A stretch of 64,000 bases of DNA from Spizellomyces punctatus DAOM BR117 (taxonomy: Eukaryota > Chytridiomycota > Chytridiomycetes > Spizellomycetales > Spizellomycetaceae): contig NW_015971548.1 in the NCBI RefSeq assembly GCF_000182565.1, positions 900,002-964,001 on the forward strand, read 5' to 3'. Position 1 is the first letter of the stretch; every line of letters begins with the position of its first letter. Positions 50,089-62,700 of the stretch are shown here, piece after piece. The notes under the pieces are model-generated. The model ran no database searches. It was not told the DNA's origin and saw only the letters and a program-made list of their open reading frames with translations. Made by a program: the position numbers and the translations under genes.

Positions 50089-53000
50089 TTACTCATCCAC
50101 ATCTTTATCAAGCGGATCTTCACTTTCACTGATCGGTTGAACTTGGAGGAGCAACAAGTTTTTATCAGGGGTAGACGTCCTCGAACGCGAGGGAGACGAA
50201 ACAGGACTCGTTCGTTCAGACAAATCCACATCTCTAGTAGACTCCACCAACCCAGACTCTACGGTATCTCGATCATCCAAAACATGATGTTCGACAACAC
50301 TGGATCCAAATTTCAATGCCAAGAGTTTAGCTGCCCAAGACCGGAACCGATCCGCCAACCATCGTGGAATGGCAAATGTATAGGAATCGCCTTGGGTGGT
50401 AAACAACATGCATTCATTTAACCGGTGTTCGGCCACATTGTTGATTAAAAAGTTTCGGACGTGGTGTTTTAGTTCGATGCGGGTGGGTTTTGGGAGGGTT
50501 GTGTAGGTTGGCATGATGGATTTTAGCATGCTTTTTTCGTACAAGGATGTTGGATGAGATAATGGGAGAGGAGGAAGAATGGGGGAGGACGGGGGGGACT
50601 TACTGGTTGTAACGAATCGGTTTTGGATCGTAGTCGGTGGTAGAGGTTGGGTTGGCCGGAAGAGTCGTACGACGGGCGGCTTCGTCGTCTGCGTCGTTCT
50701 CGTCAGAGTCGCTTGGGGTTGCTTCGTCGTCGTCGTCGTCGTCGCCATCGTCATCGCCGTCGTCGCCGTCGCCGTCGTCGTCTTGATCATTGTCGGCTGT
50801 GTCTTGGGTGAATGGGTTCTTGGTGGTGGCTTTGGGGGATGCGACTTCTTCTTCTTCTTCTTCTTCTTCTTCGGCTTCCCAGCTCGCATGACGAATGTGG
50901 GTGGTGGGTCGATGAGGGTGGTGGTGGTGGTGGGAGTGTTGGTAATGGGGGTGATGGCTTGGATGGTTTCGGTGAGTATTGTTGTTGTGGTTGTTGTGGT
51001 TGTTGTGGTTGTTCTGGTGGTGGTGGACCGGAGCATGTGGGTGAGGAGGGTGGAGAGAACGAGGGGATTTGGGTGAAGCTGGGATGGCAAGGGACGACGA
51101 CGATGCCGACGAGGAGGCATGGGACGGAACGTTGGGTAACAAGGTAATATCCCCGTTACGAGGTCCTCGACTTGGCGGCAGTGGCGGCGGTGGAGCATTG
51201 TTTTTGAGCGTAATTTTGCGTACACCAGAAGGGTGAGGGCTCTTTTCAATATTGTCATTGTCATTGTTGTCGTCCTCATTGACGGAGATGACTTCGTGGT
51301 GATGTTTTGCCTCTAGATGGGGTTGAGGGCTCGAGATCCTGCTGCTCGAGCTAGGAAAGCTATCAAAATCCGTCTTCATCTTTTCTTCAAACCATTTCCA
51401 AAAGGCTTCTTCGACAATATCGGGCACGCCATAGGTTTTGCGGCCTTTGCCTACGCTTGCTAGACATCCATCCACGGTTACGCCATAGGCGGGCATGACC
51501 GTCTCCAAAAACACGCGAACTCCTGTCCGGATGCGATTCCACAAGGGCTTGGAGGCGGCTTCCAAGTAGGCCGGGTAGCGCTTTCGAATGAGTTCAGTCC
51601 AAACCGTTAATGGAGTCGTTTGAGGTCCTGTGGGAGACGTGTATGCAAGGACGTTGACGGGAGAATTGCTCGGGGCTTGGGGGGCCGTTGGACCGGATGC
51701 ACTGCCAGAGTTGCCGCGTGACAAAAGAGGGGAACCTAGAGGAGAGGCGCTTGCCGAGTGGGTATGACGTTGCATGACTCGTTCAGCGGGCCCACCACTG
51801 AATCCATCGCCGCCATTGTCTCCTGCTGGTAGTGCTGGATCTGGATGTGGTGCTGGTGGTGGCATCTCGTTGCGCCTGTCGGCACGCTTGTCAAGCGGTC
51901 GGTCACTGTCGCGTGGTGGTGGTTTCAGCATCCTTTTGCTCGGGACATGGACCTCAGACTCATCCCGTTGACCGGCCTCGGCGGCTTGCTGCTGCTGCTG
52001 TTGCTGCTGCTGTTGCTTTTCCTTTCTCATGTACGCCATGTAGGGAAAATTTTCTTCAAACTTTTCCAGGTACTCGTCCCAGTACCGCTGAGGAATGGCC
52101 CAGGCCATCTTGTTTGTGTTGAGCGCCGGGTATCTTTGATCTGGAATGCCACGCGACTTTAGAAAGGACTTTGTAAAAATACTCATTTGCGGGACATTGG
52201 CGTTGAAGCTGGGATAGCGGGTTCGGACAAGATCCGTCCAGGCCATCAAGTCCCTCGGATAGCGAGGACCGAGAATGACTGGGCCCGAGGATGTGGGAGT
52301 GAGCATGGTTTTTGCTCGCTTGGAATCCGCGTCAGTAGACGAGACGGGACTTGTTGCGCTTGCTGTCGTCCAGGGCGCTGAAGCTCCCAGCGAGCTCCGC
52401 TTGCGTTTTCCACCCGACGACGTCGACGACGAAGAAGAGAGGAGGCCGGATTCGATTTGTTGACCGAACCAGTCTGCAAAATCCGCGTGGAGTTCACTGG
52501 GGATGGCATCGACGAGACTTGTTGATCTGCCCAGTCCACGAACTTTGCTTTCTGCAGCGCGCTCTGGACCTAGTTTGTTGACGAGATAGTCTTTGACAGC
52601 CGACTCTATCTGAGTGCGCTGAGCAGGTCTGAGCTGAGAGAGGGAACCGGGAAAGAGCTTGCGCAGGACCGACGTCCAGGCGACACCGGGCGATGCATTC
52701 AATGGATCCATGTCTTCTGGTTCTGGATCTGGTGTGCGCGAGGGACGGTTGTCGGGTCCTTCTGAGGCGACCGACAAGGGCTTGTTGGGCATTGCGACTA
52801 GATCGACGGGCGGGAGTTGATGCGGCATGGCGGGTACGTAGCCTCCTTTTCCTCGTCCGTCCAAGGGAGAATTCATGGTAGGCCCGTGTGACATGTTTTT
52901 TGACGGATACCATCCTATGAATTAGAAAATGAATAAATGAATTGTTGGAGAGAATGGCCATAACTAAAATCTATTTTACCAGAGTGGGGAGGATCCATGG

Positions 53001-53682
53001 CCATGCCGACGGCAGAGGCGGCGGCGGGTGGAGCGGGTTGGGACGTGGGAATCAAGGGGCGATGCATATCCAATGCATGTTGATCGGCCGCAACCTTTTC
53101 CAATTGAGCGATTCTCTCTTCCAGACGACGATTCAAGTCGATCAGCCTCTTGTTTTCATCCTGGAGCGGGGCAACCACGTCCCTCTCGATCCTGCGCAGT
53201 TCACTGTCTCGCTCACGAATGATGGCATCCCGTTCCCGAATGATAAAGTCCCGTTCCGATATTTCCCGAGCAGCGACGAGCCTCTCTTCGAGGGCGCGAA
53301 TGTACTTTTCCTGATACGTCTCTGAGGAAGAGAGATGATGGACGGGCGGAGGTATGGATACGGAAGGGGGAAGACTGTTGTTATTATTATTATTTTTAGG
53401 ATTGGGAGTGGAAGGCGACAAGGATTGAGGAGGAGGAGGATGAACCAGATGATGGAGGTGATGATGATGAAAGGGATCTTGAAGAAGAGGGGCAGGGGAC
53501 GTTGCGTATGAGTGATGATGAGAAGGCTGTTTCCCTTGTTGTTGATAATGTTGTTGTTGTTGTTGTTGTTGAGATGAACCCGATGGATTAGAAGGTAATG
53601 GCATGGGAGGAGGAGGCGGCGGTGGAGGCTGCTGTTGCTGTGGTTGCTGTTGGCCATACGCAGGATTATGATGCGAATACAT
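50089..53682 (-). CDS. Unknown nuclear-type protein with four copies of a W..IP..WF module
   Basis: Three exons (52980-53682, 50604-52914, 50089-50530) join exactly in frame to 1151 aa. Residues 1-140 are Gln/Pro/His-rich, then a coiled coil (RALEERLVAAREISERDFII, RRLEERIAQLEKVAADQ). Three or four copies of an 80-residue module follow: about 312-391 (VAWTSVLRKLFP .. AIPSELHADFADWF), 458-525 (MAWTDLVRTRYPSF .. AIPQRYWDEYLEKF), 671-749 (TVWTELIRKRYPAY .. GVPDIVEEAFWKWFEEKM) and, weaker, about 1005-1080 (MLKSIMPTY .. AIPRWLADRFRSWAAK). Between modules are Ser/Gln/basic linkers (GGKRKRS is NLS-like). After module 3 come His/Asn-rich and long acidic Asp/Glu stretches. Composition suggests a nuclear or condensate protein (inference). 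I know no named family for the module. Confidence 0.85.
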
Positions 53683-55180
53683 TTGGGGGATCGTCTTATA
53701 CGAAAGAGGGAGAGCGAAAGGCAAGCAAGAGAAAGAGAGCGATGAGAGAGAGAGAGAGAGAGAAAGCGATGAGAGAAACAAGCAAGAAAGAAATACAAAA
53801 TGTAAAAAGAAATGGATAAACTATAATCATAAAAAAAAAAGAGAAAATAAAAATAAATAAAAAAGCGCGTGCAAAAAGAAGAAGAGAAATAATAATGTTA
53901 CTGCATGTAACCATTAGCAACAGATAGATATTGATTTTCATATGTCATATTTGTACATGGTGTGATTGAGAGAGAGAGATGGGAATAAAATGGGTTCATT
54001 AGAGAGAGAGAGAGACTATGCAAGTGTTTGTTATGGGTTATTATTCTCTCTTTGATTCTCTCTCTCTCATTTCTTATTACTCTCTTTCAATCACTCTCTT
54101 CTCTCAATCACACGTAAATTCCCCTCTCTCTCTCCTTCTCTCTCTCATCAAAATTATTTTTCCCTTTTTGGATTTATCTAAATTCCCCCCATACTATTCT
54201 CTCTCTCACCCACACTCTCGGGTTTGTTTGCAAAGCCGCTCGCATAAACGGATAAAGTTGATCATCTGCATTTACGCGATAAAAATCTATTCTTTGTGAC
54301 ACGTGCATTCATAGTCACGTGTGTATGTACATTTGACATTGCTATTTCTTTCTTATAGATGCACACACACACACACACACACACAGGAGGGGGGGGGGGG
54401 GGATCCCACGCCCCATGGGAGTTATGCTGATGCAGACAATTGTGCACAAGGGGATTTCTATGCAGACGTATGCACACAAGGGTTTAGAACCACAAGAATA
54501 TAAAAATTATTGGTATTCCATGTGATGGATTACATAAAGAGGGATAACAGAGTGGGGAATAGATGAGTAAGCGTTCTAGAGTAGCAATTGAGTAAATGGG
54601 GAATAGTTTGGAAAGAAACAACCAAGGTGTGTGAAAGAGGGAGAGAGAGAGAGAGAGCGAGAAATCACGTGTTTAACTTGTAAATGTCTGAATGCTGGTA
54701 ACTAGTGAGAATGCGTGGCGACAAACTTGACAATAGACACATTGTATTGTTACTTTCTATGGAAGCACTTGTCTCTATATTCTATATTTTGCATTTATAC
54801 CCGTACATAATTGCACCATATCTTTTACACTTGCAGTCCTTTACGCATGCCGTGTATATAGATGCATTGCATTACTGTGCATAACTTTTGTCGTAGCACA
54901 TCTCTCACCCACCCGCATACAGTCACGTGCTCGGTCATGTGCTTTGGAGGTCATTCTACAAGTCATTCGCTTGTTTGAACGCGTCTCGTGTTCCGCCCGC
55001 ATTTTATTTCCTAACCCCCCCCTCTCTCGTTCTCTCGCTCTCGTTTTCTTTTTTTTTTTTCTCACACGCTCATCATCCTTGTCTTTCTTTTTTTTGACTG
55101 CACACACTCTTTACGTGCCTTTCACACACACAACACACACACACGGACACATACGAACTCTTGTACACGAGAAGAGCAAA
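53683..55180. promoter_or_regulatory. Simple-repeat-rich divergent region upstream of the four-repeat gene and histone H1
   Basis: 1.5 kb between two opposite starts, filled with GA/CT tracts (about 53741-53765, 54003-54014, 54057-54150, 54640-54660), a (CA)n run and a poly-G run. The 100 bp before H1 is CT/CA-rich. GAGA-type tracts often mark open promoter chromatin; here this is inference. Confidence 0.6.
54362..54402. repeat. (CA)12 microsatellite next to poly-G run
   Basis: Perfect CA dinucleotide run of about 12 units at 54362-54385, immediately followed by GGAGG and a G homopolymer to about 54402. Confidence 0.95.
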
Positions 55181-56200
55181 ATGGCTGAAACGAGTTCGAC
55201 AAAGGGCCGCAAGGCCTCTGCGCGCAAGGCCGCCGTTCACCCCACATTCAAGGAAATGGTGGTTCAGGCCATTATCAACTTGGTAACGTTCTTTTATTGT
55301 TCTCTCTTGGCATTGCGTCTCGCGGTCGTGATGGGCAGGGGATGCAAGACGATCTCGTTCCATCTCTGCGCAATTGTCGCGTCCGCACTCGCTCTCGCGC
55401 GCATCCTGCAGACACGCCCATTCTGAATCTTCTACTTTATTTCTTCCCACGGTCTTTTTACGTGAATAGAAGGAACGCTCTGGCTCGTCGCGTCCTCAAA
55501 TCAAAAAGTACATTCATGCCAACTACAAGGTGAGTTCGGTGACCATCCAAAGAATCAGTAGGGATCGCGGTCTCTTGTCGCGTAGATTGGCGGGCTCTTT
55601 GACGCGCGTACTCTTTCCGCTCTGCGTTTCTGGCCCGCGTGCGATACCCGATCTCACCCTTCCGTATCGTATCCATTTGTTTAGGGCTTGAACGAGAGAT
55701 CCGATCTCAACATCAACGCAGCCATCAAAAAGGGTGTGGAAGACGGCGTCTTTATTCAACCAAAGGGCCCCTCGGGTCCCGTCAAGCTCAACAAGGCACC
55801 CAAAGGCACCGACGAAACCCACAAGCCCGAAAAAAAAGTGGTCAAGAAACCCCCCTCTAAACCCGCTGCCAAAAAGGCTGCCGCTGCCGTCGCCAAAGCC
55901 AAAAAGAGTGCGGCCAAGCCTGCTGCTGCTGCTGCTGCTGCGAAAAAGACGGTCGCTCCTGCCAAAAAGGCTGCCACCAAGGCGACCGCGACCAAGGCTA
56001 CCACCAAGGCGACCACCAAAGCGACCAAGGCTGCTCCCAAGGCGAGCAAGGCAAAGACGGAACCTGCCAAAACGGCCCCCATGAAAAAAGCAGCTGCGCC
56101 CAAAAAGGCCAAGGCGGCGGCTACCAAAGCAGCTCCTAAAAAAGCTGCGACTTCTGGCACGACGAGCACCCGTGCTTCCCGTGCAGCCAAGCGAACCTAA
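55181..56200 (+). CDS. Linker histone H1
   Basis: Binds nucleosomal linker DNA and compacts chromatin. Three exons (55181-55282, 55470-55529, 55685-56200) give 225 aa. The globular winged-helix domain reads HPTFKEMVVQAIINLKERSG, SSRPQIKKYIHANYKGLN, then DLNINAAIKKGVEDGVFIQP and GPSGPVKL, the standard H1 GH1 pattern. The C-terminal tail is Lys/Ala/Pro/Thr-rich repeats ending RASRAAKRT. Introns of 187 and 155 nt are long for this window. The gene contains introns, unlike replication-dependent animal H1. Confidence 0.96.
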
Positions 56201-56729
56201 CGAAAAGAAAAAAAAAACATTGGAGGTTCCCGCCCCTTTTTTATTTATTTTTTTCTTGGTTCTTTTCCCCGCTCCTCCCATTGTTTTTGTTTTGTGAGTA
56301 GTGCTCCGAGTTTTTTGTTTGACAAAAACCTCTAGTCTACTGGCGTCTTGAGACGCCCGCCGCCCGTCGCCCTTTCTTTATACGCAAGCACAAAAAAGAA
56401 GGGAAAATGTGTACATATGAACGAAAAAAAAAAAAAAAGAGCTTGGTTTGCTGGGAGTGTTTTGCAAAAAAGCAAGAAAGAAACGATTTGTTTGTCTTTT
56501 GGCATTCGTCTTGTACAGAAATAATAATAAAAGTTGTAAAATAATTCTCGCATGGTCTTTTAAGAATGGGACATGCCTGTTCCCCCAACGACATATACTC
56601 GGGTCTTTTGAAACCTTCAAAAAAACTCCACAAGTCTATATGTATACATTTATATATAAAATACAAAAGAGACCAAGTCCGTCATCTCAACCCCAAAATC
56701 TCTAGAGTAAAATTTCCATTTTTTTTTTT
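56201..56729. other. Convergent intergenic stretch
   Basis: 529 bp between H1 (+) and the neurofibromin-like gene (-). Contains several A/T homopolymer runs (for example 56424-56439 and 56720-56730). No gene seen. Confidence 0.4.
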
Positions 56730-59700
56730 TCAAAACCCAATAACAGCATCCACCAACTCACAAGCCAACCCAGCATGCTTCAACTTTTTCGTCCGACTCG
56801 CAACAGAATGGGAAAACGTACCCGCCTCCATTAACCCCCTAAACCCCACTTCCACCAACCGACTTGACAGCGGATCATTCACATCATTCAATTGCGGGAT
56901 CGGTGGTGGTGGTGGTGCTTGTATTGTTGATGATGATGGTGCTGATGGGGATGTTGGAGTTGGTGGGGCGCTTCGACGGTGGTGAGGGGGTGTACCGGGA
57001 AACGTGGGTGAAACAGTCGGTGTGGTTGTTGATATTGTTGTATTATTATTAATGTTGGTGGTGCGGATGAGGATGAGTGTGCGGAGGATACGGTGGATGG
57101 CGTCGAGGATGACGAGGTTTTGGCTGGTGGCGAGGATGGTGTTCATGCGGGGTAAGAGTCCCTCTGATCTGTAAACATATACAACAGAGAGAATTAACAC
57201 AAAAAGGTTTTGCACAATGATGATTCAAAAAACAAATCGCCATACTCACATTAATCCAAACACATCAGGAACAACCTCAGCAGCCTCCGCCAAACACTCA
57301 TAAATCATTGACAACTCCCCATCCGATTCAGCCGTCTCCAACATGGTCGACATCATCCCCACCATCAAAACCGACACTTTGACATTTGCCATCCCAACTT
57401 GCTCAAACATGTTCCGATAACGTGGTTTACCCTTTTCTTGCTGTTGGTGGTCGACATCGGAAGTAGTATCAAATCCAGCTGCCATCCAAAGCTCCAAAGG
57501 CCGATCCGCAAATGGGAGGATAGGTAAAATGTATCCAACGCGGTTCAAAGAAACATCGGCTTGACTCGCTTGTAACAGAGTTTGCAATGCACCCGCCGTC
57601 GCAGTTTTGGTCATGGGATGTTTGACCCCTTTCAATACATTAGCGGCAATCGCAAACGGGAATGTATCCACCTTGAAAAGAATCCCCATAGAAGCATCCA
57701 ACCGATCCAAAACATGTTCAAGGCCTTGTCGAGCTCGCATCAATGAAATAGATACACCTTCTTCCTCAAAACATTTCAGTTTATCCAATGTTTTGATCGT
57801 CACGACTGCCAGTCCCAGGGCGGCGTGAAAGACGGGCACATGGCCAATCTGCATTAACGACACCGATAACCAAAACATGGAACGGAGGTACCGAGACTCG
57901 GCAGAGAGACCCCCAACGATATTACACAAGGACATGACGATGCTCACAATGAGTTGACAGTCGTTTTCTTCAAATAGTGTCAATGCTCCGCGGAGAGCCA
58001 CCAGGATTTGGTACAAGAGGTCATCGTCGACTTCGTCACGAGCGAGACAGCCAAGAACAATAAAGGCTCGGGGTTGGATGGCTGGATTGTATTGAAAGGC
58101 GGTACTGGCTACCAACGACATCCATCGCGCTTTCCAAATCGCAGATTGCTCTGGTAACCCAAACCAAAATCATCAATAATTGACCCGAATAAAAACAACA
58201 TCCAACAAAATAAAAAACAAACCTGCAACACTCGTCCCAACCGTCATAACATCCAACATACATTTCACAACCATTTCCAACCCACTCAACGGAACATCTC
58301 TCGCCACTTCTCCCACCCCAGCCTCCCCATGCACACCAAACGGCAACGACAATTTCGGATCCGCTAACTCACTCATCAACTCTCTCAACCCATTCCGTCC
58401 ATCCGTATCCAATCGCCCTGATGTTCCCAAAGCGTGCACAGCGTTCATGACGATCCCATGGACACTGTTTCGAACCAATGGGGATCCAATCCCAACCACC
58501 ATGGAAACAATGTAAAATAACTCTGGCAAGACGTGGTCGATGTTGTTCCAGTCGTTAAAGGACATGACGAGGACGAGGCGGATGAGGACGGCAATTTCCG
58601 TCCACGCTGCGTGATCAACCAATGTCGAACAACATCGATAGGATGTAGATGCGATTGCCCGACGTAATCGGGAAATGACTTTACCGGATACGGGGTACAC
58701 TCCTGATGACGCCAAGGTGTGCACCGTGTTGGCAAGCTCTTCAATATCAGAAGGTCGTGCCGCGCTGTCCACTGCAACCTGTAAAAGGAGGTCAACAACC
58801 GTAGGGACAAGAGACTCAACTTGAGCAATCGTCGCCCATATCTGTGACTGAAAAAGATTGGACAACTACACAAAGCACAATAGAGTTACTATGTTTTAGC
58901 ATTCACACACAACAAAAAAGAAGCAAGCACACATTACCTCTTGCTCCTTGACAGTCACCCCCAACAACGCCTCCAAAATCTTTATCAATTTCCCATCCAC
59001 TCTAGCCCCATCCTCCAAATAAACCGCCAAATTCGGTAACCACGGACCCAAATACTGAATCGTAAACCGCTTTAACCGAACAGGACTCGCAGCGAGTCCA
59101 AAGGCGGCTTCGCTCAAAAATCCTAGTGTGAGTTCGGGATGCGACTTTGCGAGCCGTTTACTAATGTCCAGTACAAATGACTCTATACTTGAGGGTATAA
59201 ATGCACCTAACCAATAACAAACAAAAAAATTCAGCATTTGTCAGTGGACAACAAAAAAAAAAGGCATGACCCCCACCTTTTCCAGATAAAACCCGCTCAC
59301 CCCCACTCGTCCCCACACTCACAGAAACCCCAAACTCGCCACAAATAGCACACAAAAGCTCATAAGCGGCCCTCCGAACACCCACATCCTCACTCCCAAA
59401 ATTCGTAAAAGCCGCATTCAACAAGGCCCCAACGGTCGTATCCGGTTGTAACCGATCCCGCTGTTGCAATGCCATAGTCCCATTCACGGAATTCAAGGAA
59501 CTGTTGCTTGACCTCCCGAGTCGGAATCGACTCAACATGGTCTGCACCGTCTGGATAATAACCTCGGCTTTGGGTGACATGAATGTAATGCTCACGGTCG
59601 TACCTCGTGTCGGACCACTTCGTTCAAAGACTTTGAGAACACACTCTTGCTCACGTCCAGGAAGGATATCCTCAATCTCGGAAACGTGATAAACATCGTT

Positions 59701-62700
59701 TAGTGCCGTCCCACCGTCTCGTTTGGCTAGTAAAATCGACACGGATTCCGCATTGACTTTTAAAACCACTGGGACTTGGACCCGGTACCCCTTGACCCAA
59801 GCCACTGGTGAAAAAACAATCGTGTCACTCTCTTGCTCTGACGGTGCTGGGTAAGTTGGAGGTCGCTGTATCGTTGGAGCTTCCACCTGCGTTCCACTAG
59901 CAGGATCCATCTTGGCTTGGACGTCCGGAGCAGGTCCCAATCGCGCAATGAGATTGGATAACTCGCCAAATGTGCTCTCACTCAGGACGGATTTCATACT
60001 TGCGTCTCCGCCACTAGAAGATTTGGCATCCAATCCGGAGGTACTCTTGCTGCTCTTGTGAGTTGCCTTCCGAAGAGATGGAGACGGAGGCGACGACGAG
60101 CCAACAGATTTGGACGGCGATGGACTCTCCTTTCCACCCAAATGAGAAACTGAGCGTCGGGTCAGCCGACTCGCAGCGGCTGCAAGGGTACTCTCGCTTC
60201 TAGTGGACGCAGTCACCACAGCCATTGCTGACGCATGTTGCTGCAACCGCTCGATACGATCAAGGTTCAACGCCAAGTGCCGGTGCAATCGCAGCATGTC
60301 CAGATCGCTCACTCCGGTCTCAGTAGTCGGTCGTGGTCCATCTGTTGCCATAGGCGCCTGTAATTGTGTGTTCTTTTTCGTTTATTAACCATTGCTTGAG
60401 AGCGGCGTGAAACACACTTTTTCAACACTTACCGAAACATCTCTGAGAAACCCATGAACTCTAGTCACATTCTCCCTCAAAACATCATTGACACCGCTCA
60501 TGAATGCTTCCTTGACACCAAAAAGCACATTGTTCGCCAAGTTTTGAACCACTTTGGTAATCAGGACGAGTCCTCTCCGCAACTCTCGGCGCAGCTCACT
60601 TGCTTCAACAATTCCATGCGTCTCTGGGGAGACGATAGCAGGGCAAAAGAAACGGAGGAACAGAAATCCTCCGACAGCCGTTACACGCGCATCAGGGAAG
60701 CGCGATCCGACCAACCGCCATACAATCGCACATGCTTCCCGTAAAGGTCGAGGAAACCGTGCAGGTCCCGGTCCAACGATACTATCCAAGATTCCCTGAG
60801 CTACAATTTTCAAGTTTCGGAGATTCGTCTCCTGGTTATCCGTTGGTGACAGCTTGACGGGATCTACTTCAAAGCTCATGGGAGGGCATCTTTCCGTGAG
60901 TTCCGAAATGAGCGGCTTTAACGTTCGAACGAGGTATTCCTGCCCTTGGGATTTTGCGTAAATCGTGAGCAACCTCGTCGCCATACTATTCCGACGGAAC
61001 AAATTCGCTGGCGTGTCCGTATTGTCTACCTCTCGCTTTACCACCTTTTCTATAAGGTCCAACGCTTTCCCACGCCCCTCAAACACAGCGACAAGGACAC
61101 CAGCAACCTCATCTACATCAGCTACAGGCGCAACTTCTCCCATCGCAACAGCAATATCCAGTCCCCCTTCCTGCTCAGTCAGTAGCTGTACGAGCTTTGC
61201 ATACCGGTATTTGGTCATTTCCCCCGCGTCACCGAGTCCCCCAGACAGTCGCTCTTGCGCGTCCCCGATTTTTAAGAAATTGGTCAACACGGCCGCAAAA
61301 GCCCCTCGTATCGATTCATCTGCGTGGTACATCATATTTAGAGTAGGGCCGAGTTGTACATCAATGTTTGAGGCAAGGAGATTGGTCAAAGCTTGAATCG
61401 TGTGCTCACGCAGAGCATTGCTTTGATGCTGCTGAGATGCTGTCGGATCTTCTTCAGACGCCCGCGATCGTAGCAAAACCTTTAGCAAGAATTCAAAGTA
61501 CTTGCTAGCGGCGGAACCTTTAGATTTCGGGCCGTCCCGTCGTCGTTTCGAGAGCAAATACCCTTGTAAGGGGAGGTCATCCAGTAGCGCCACCATCGCC
61601 TTTACGCACGCCATATCTGCATCCCGCTGGAGCTTCATGACGTTGGCCACGGCATCCTCAGGGATATCCATATACTTACTGACCCCCTCGACCATTTTCC
61701 AACCCATGAGAGCTTGCAAAATGTCCCTCCGAACACGCATCTCTCCGGTAATTCGAATGATATCCCGCTTTGATATCAGAGCCTCCACTGCCAAACACAA
61801 CCGAACTCGAATCCTCAGGCTCGTTGGGTCGACAATGACAAGCGTGTCCAAATACCGTAACAGCTGAGCAATGACGGAACCCAAATCCACGTCACCCAAC
61901 AGTGCAGAGGACAAGACACTGCCAGCATCTGGCCTGTCAAAGGCCAACCGCAAAACCGATGCGAGATAGTCCACAAACAGAGTGTTTTTGGCTGTAAGCC
62001 GCGGTTCTTGGGTCGCCGAGTCAAACAATTGATTTGAGGTGAGATGCGAGATGTGGGTGAACAAGATTCCTAAACAAGCTTATTAGAAAACCGAATACCA
62101 CAGTCTTTCCACAGCTCTTCCACATGACTTACCGTACATGCCCTCTCCCAACTCTAACCCCAAGCATTCCTTTACGGCCTCCCGGATAACCACAGAATCG
62201 CATACCATCAGTTCAACAAGGTCAGCAATAAACTTTTCGACAGTGGCCCTCGCACCACTGTAGGCACTCATTAGTTGAACGCCTACCATCCCCGTCCATG
62301 GTACGGATACGCCCATATTTGCTTCGGGGTGCTCAAATACCAAGGCCGTTGATCCTGTTGATTTTCGTCTGTTGGCTGTTTTGTCAGACGTACCAGCTGC
62401 GGTCCGCCCAGATGTCCCATGCTGCATGGGCAGTTGGGAATGTTGCTGTTCGACAGCCATGGCACTCGCTTTCAAACAGACACCTCCTAAGGCGCACAGG
62501 AATGCCGTATAGTTGATCCATTCACCCTTCTCGTCCCCGGTGAACATTGCTAGGCCAATGCCACTCCCTCCTCTTTTGAGCTTCTTTCGACCATCATCTT
62601 CATTGTCTTGTGACCCAACCGTAGCAGTCCCTCCAGTCCACAATCCCGCATCGTTACCACCGGATTCACCCGCAGCGCCACCAGTATCAGTGCTGTTTGC

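Noticed and set aside
50579-51147. Long Val/Gly-rich plus-strand frames
   Set aside because: Mirror translations of His/Asn/Asp repeat codons of the minus-strand four-repeat gene.
55756-56281. Gly/Ser/Phe- or Ala/Val-rich minus-strand frames
   Set aside because: Antisense of the Lys/Ala-rich histone H1 tail.
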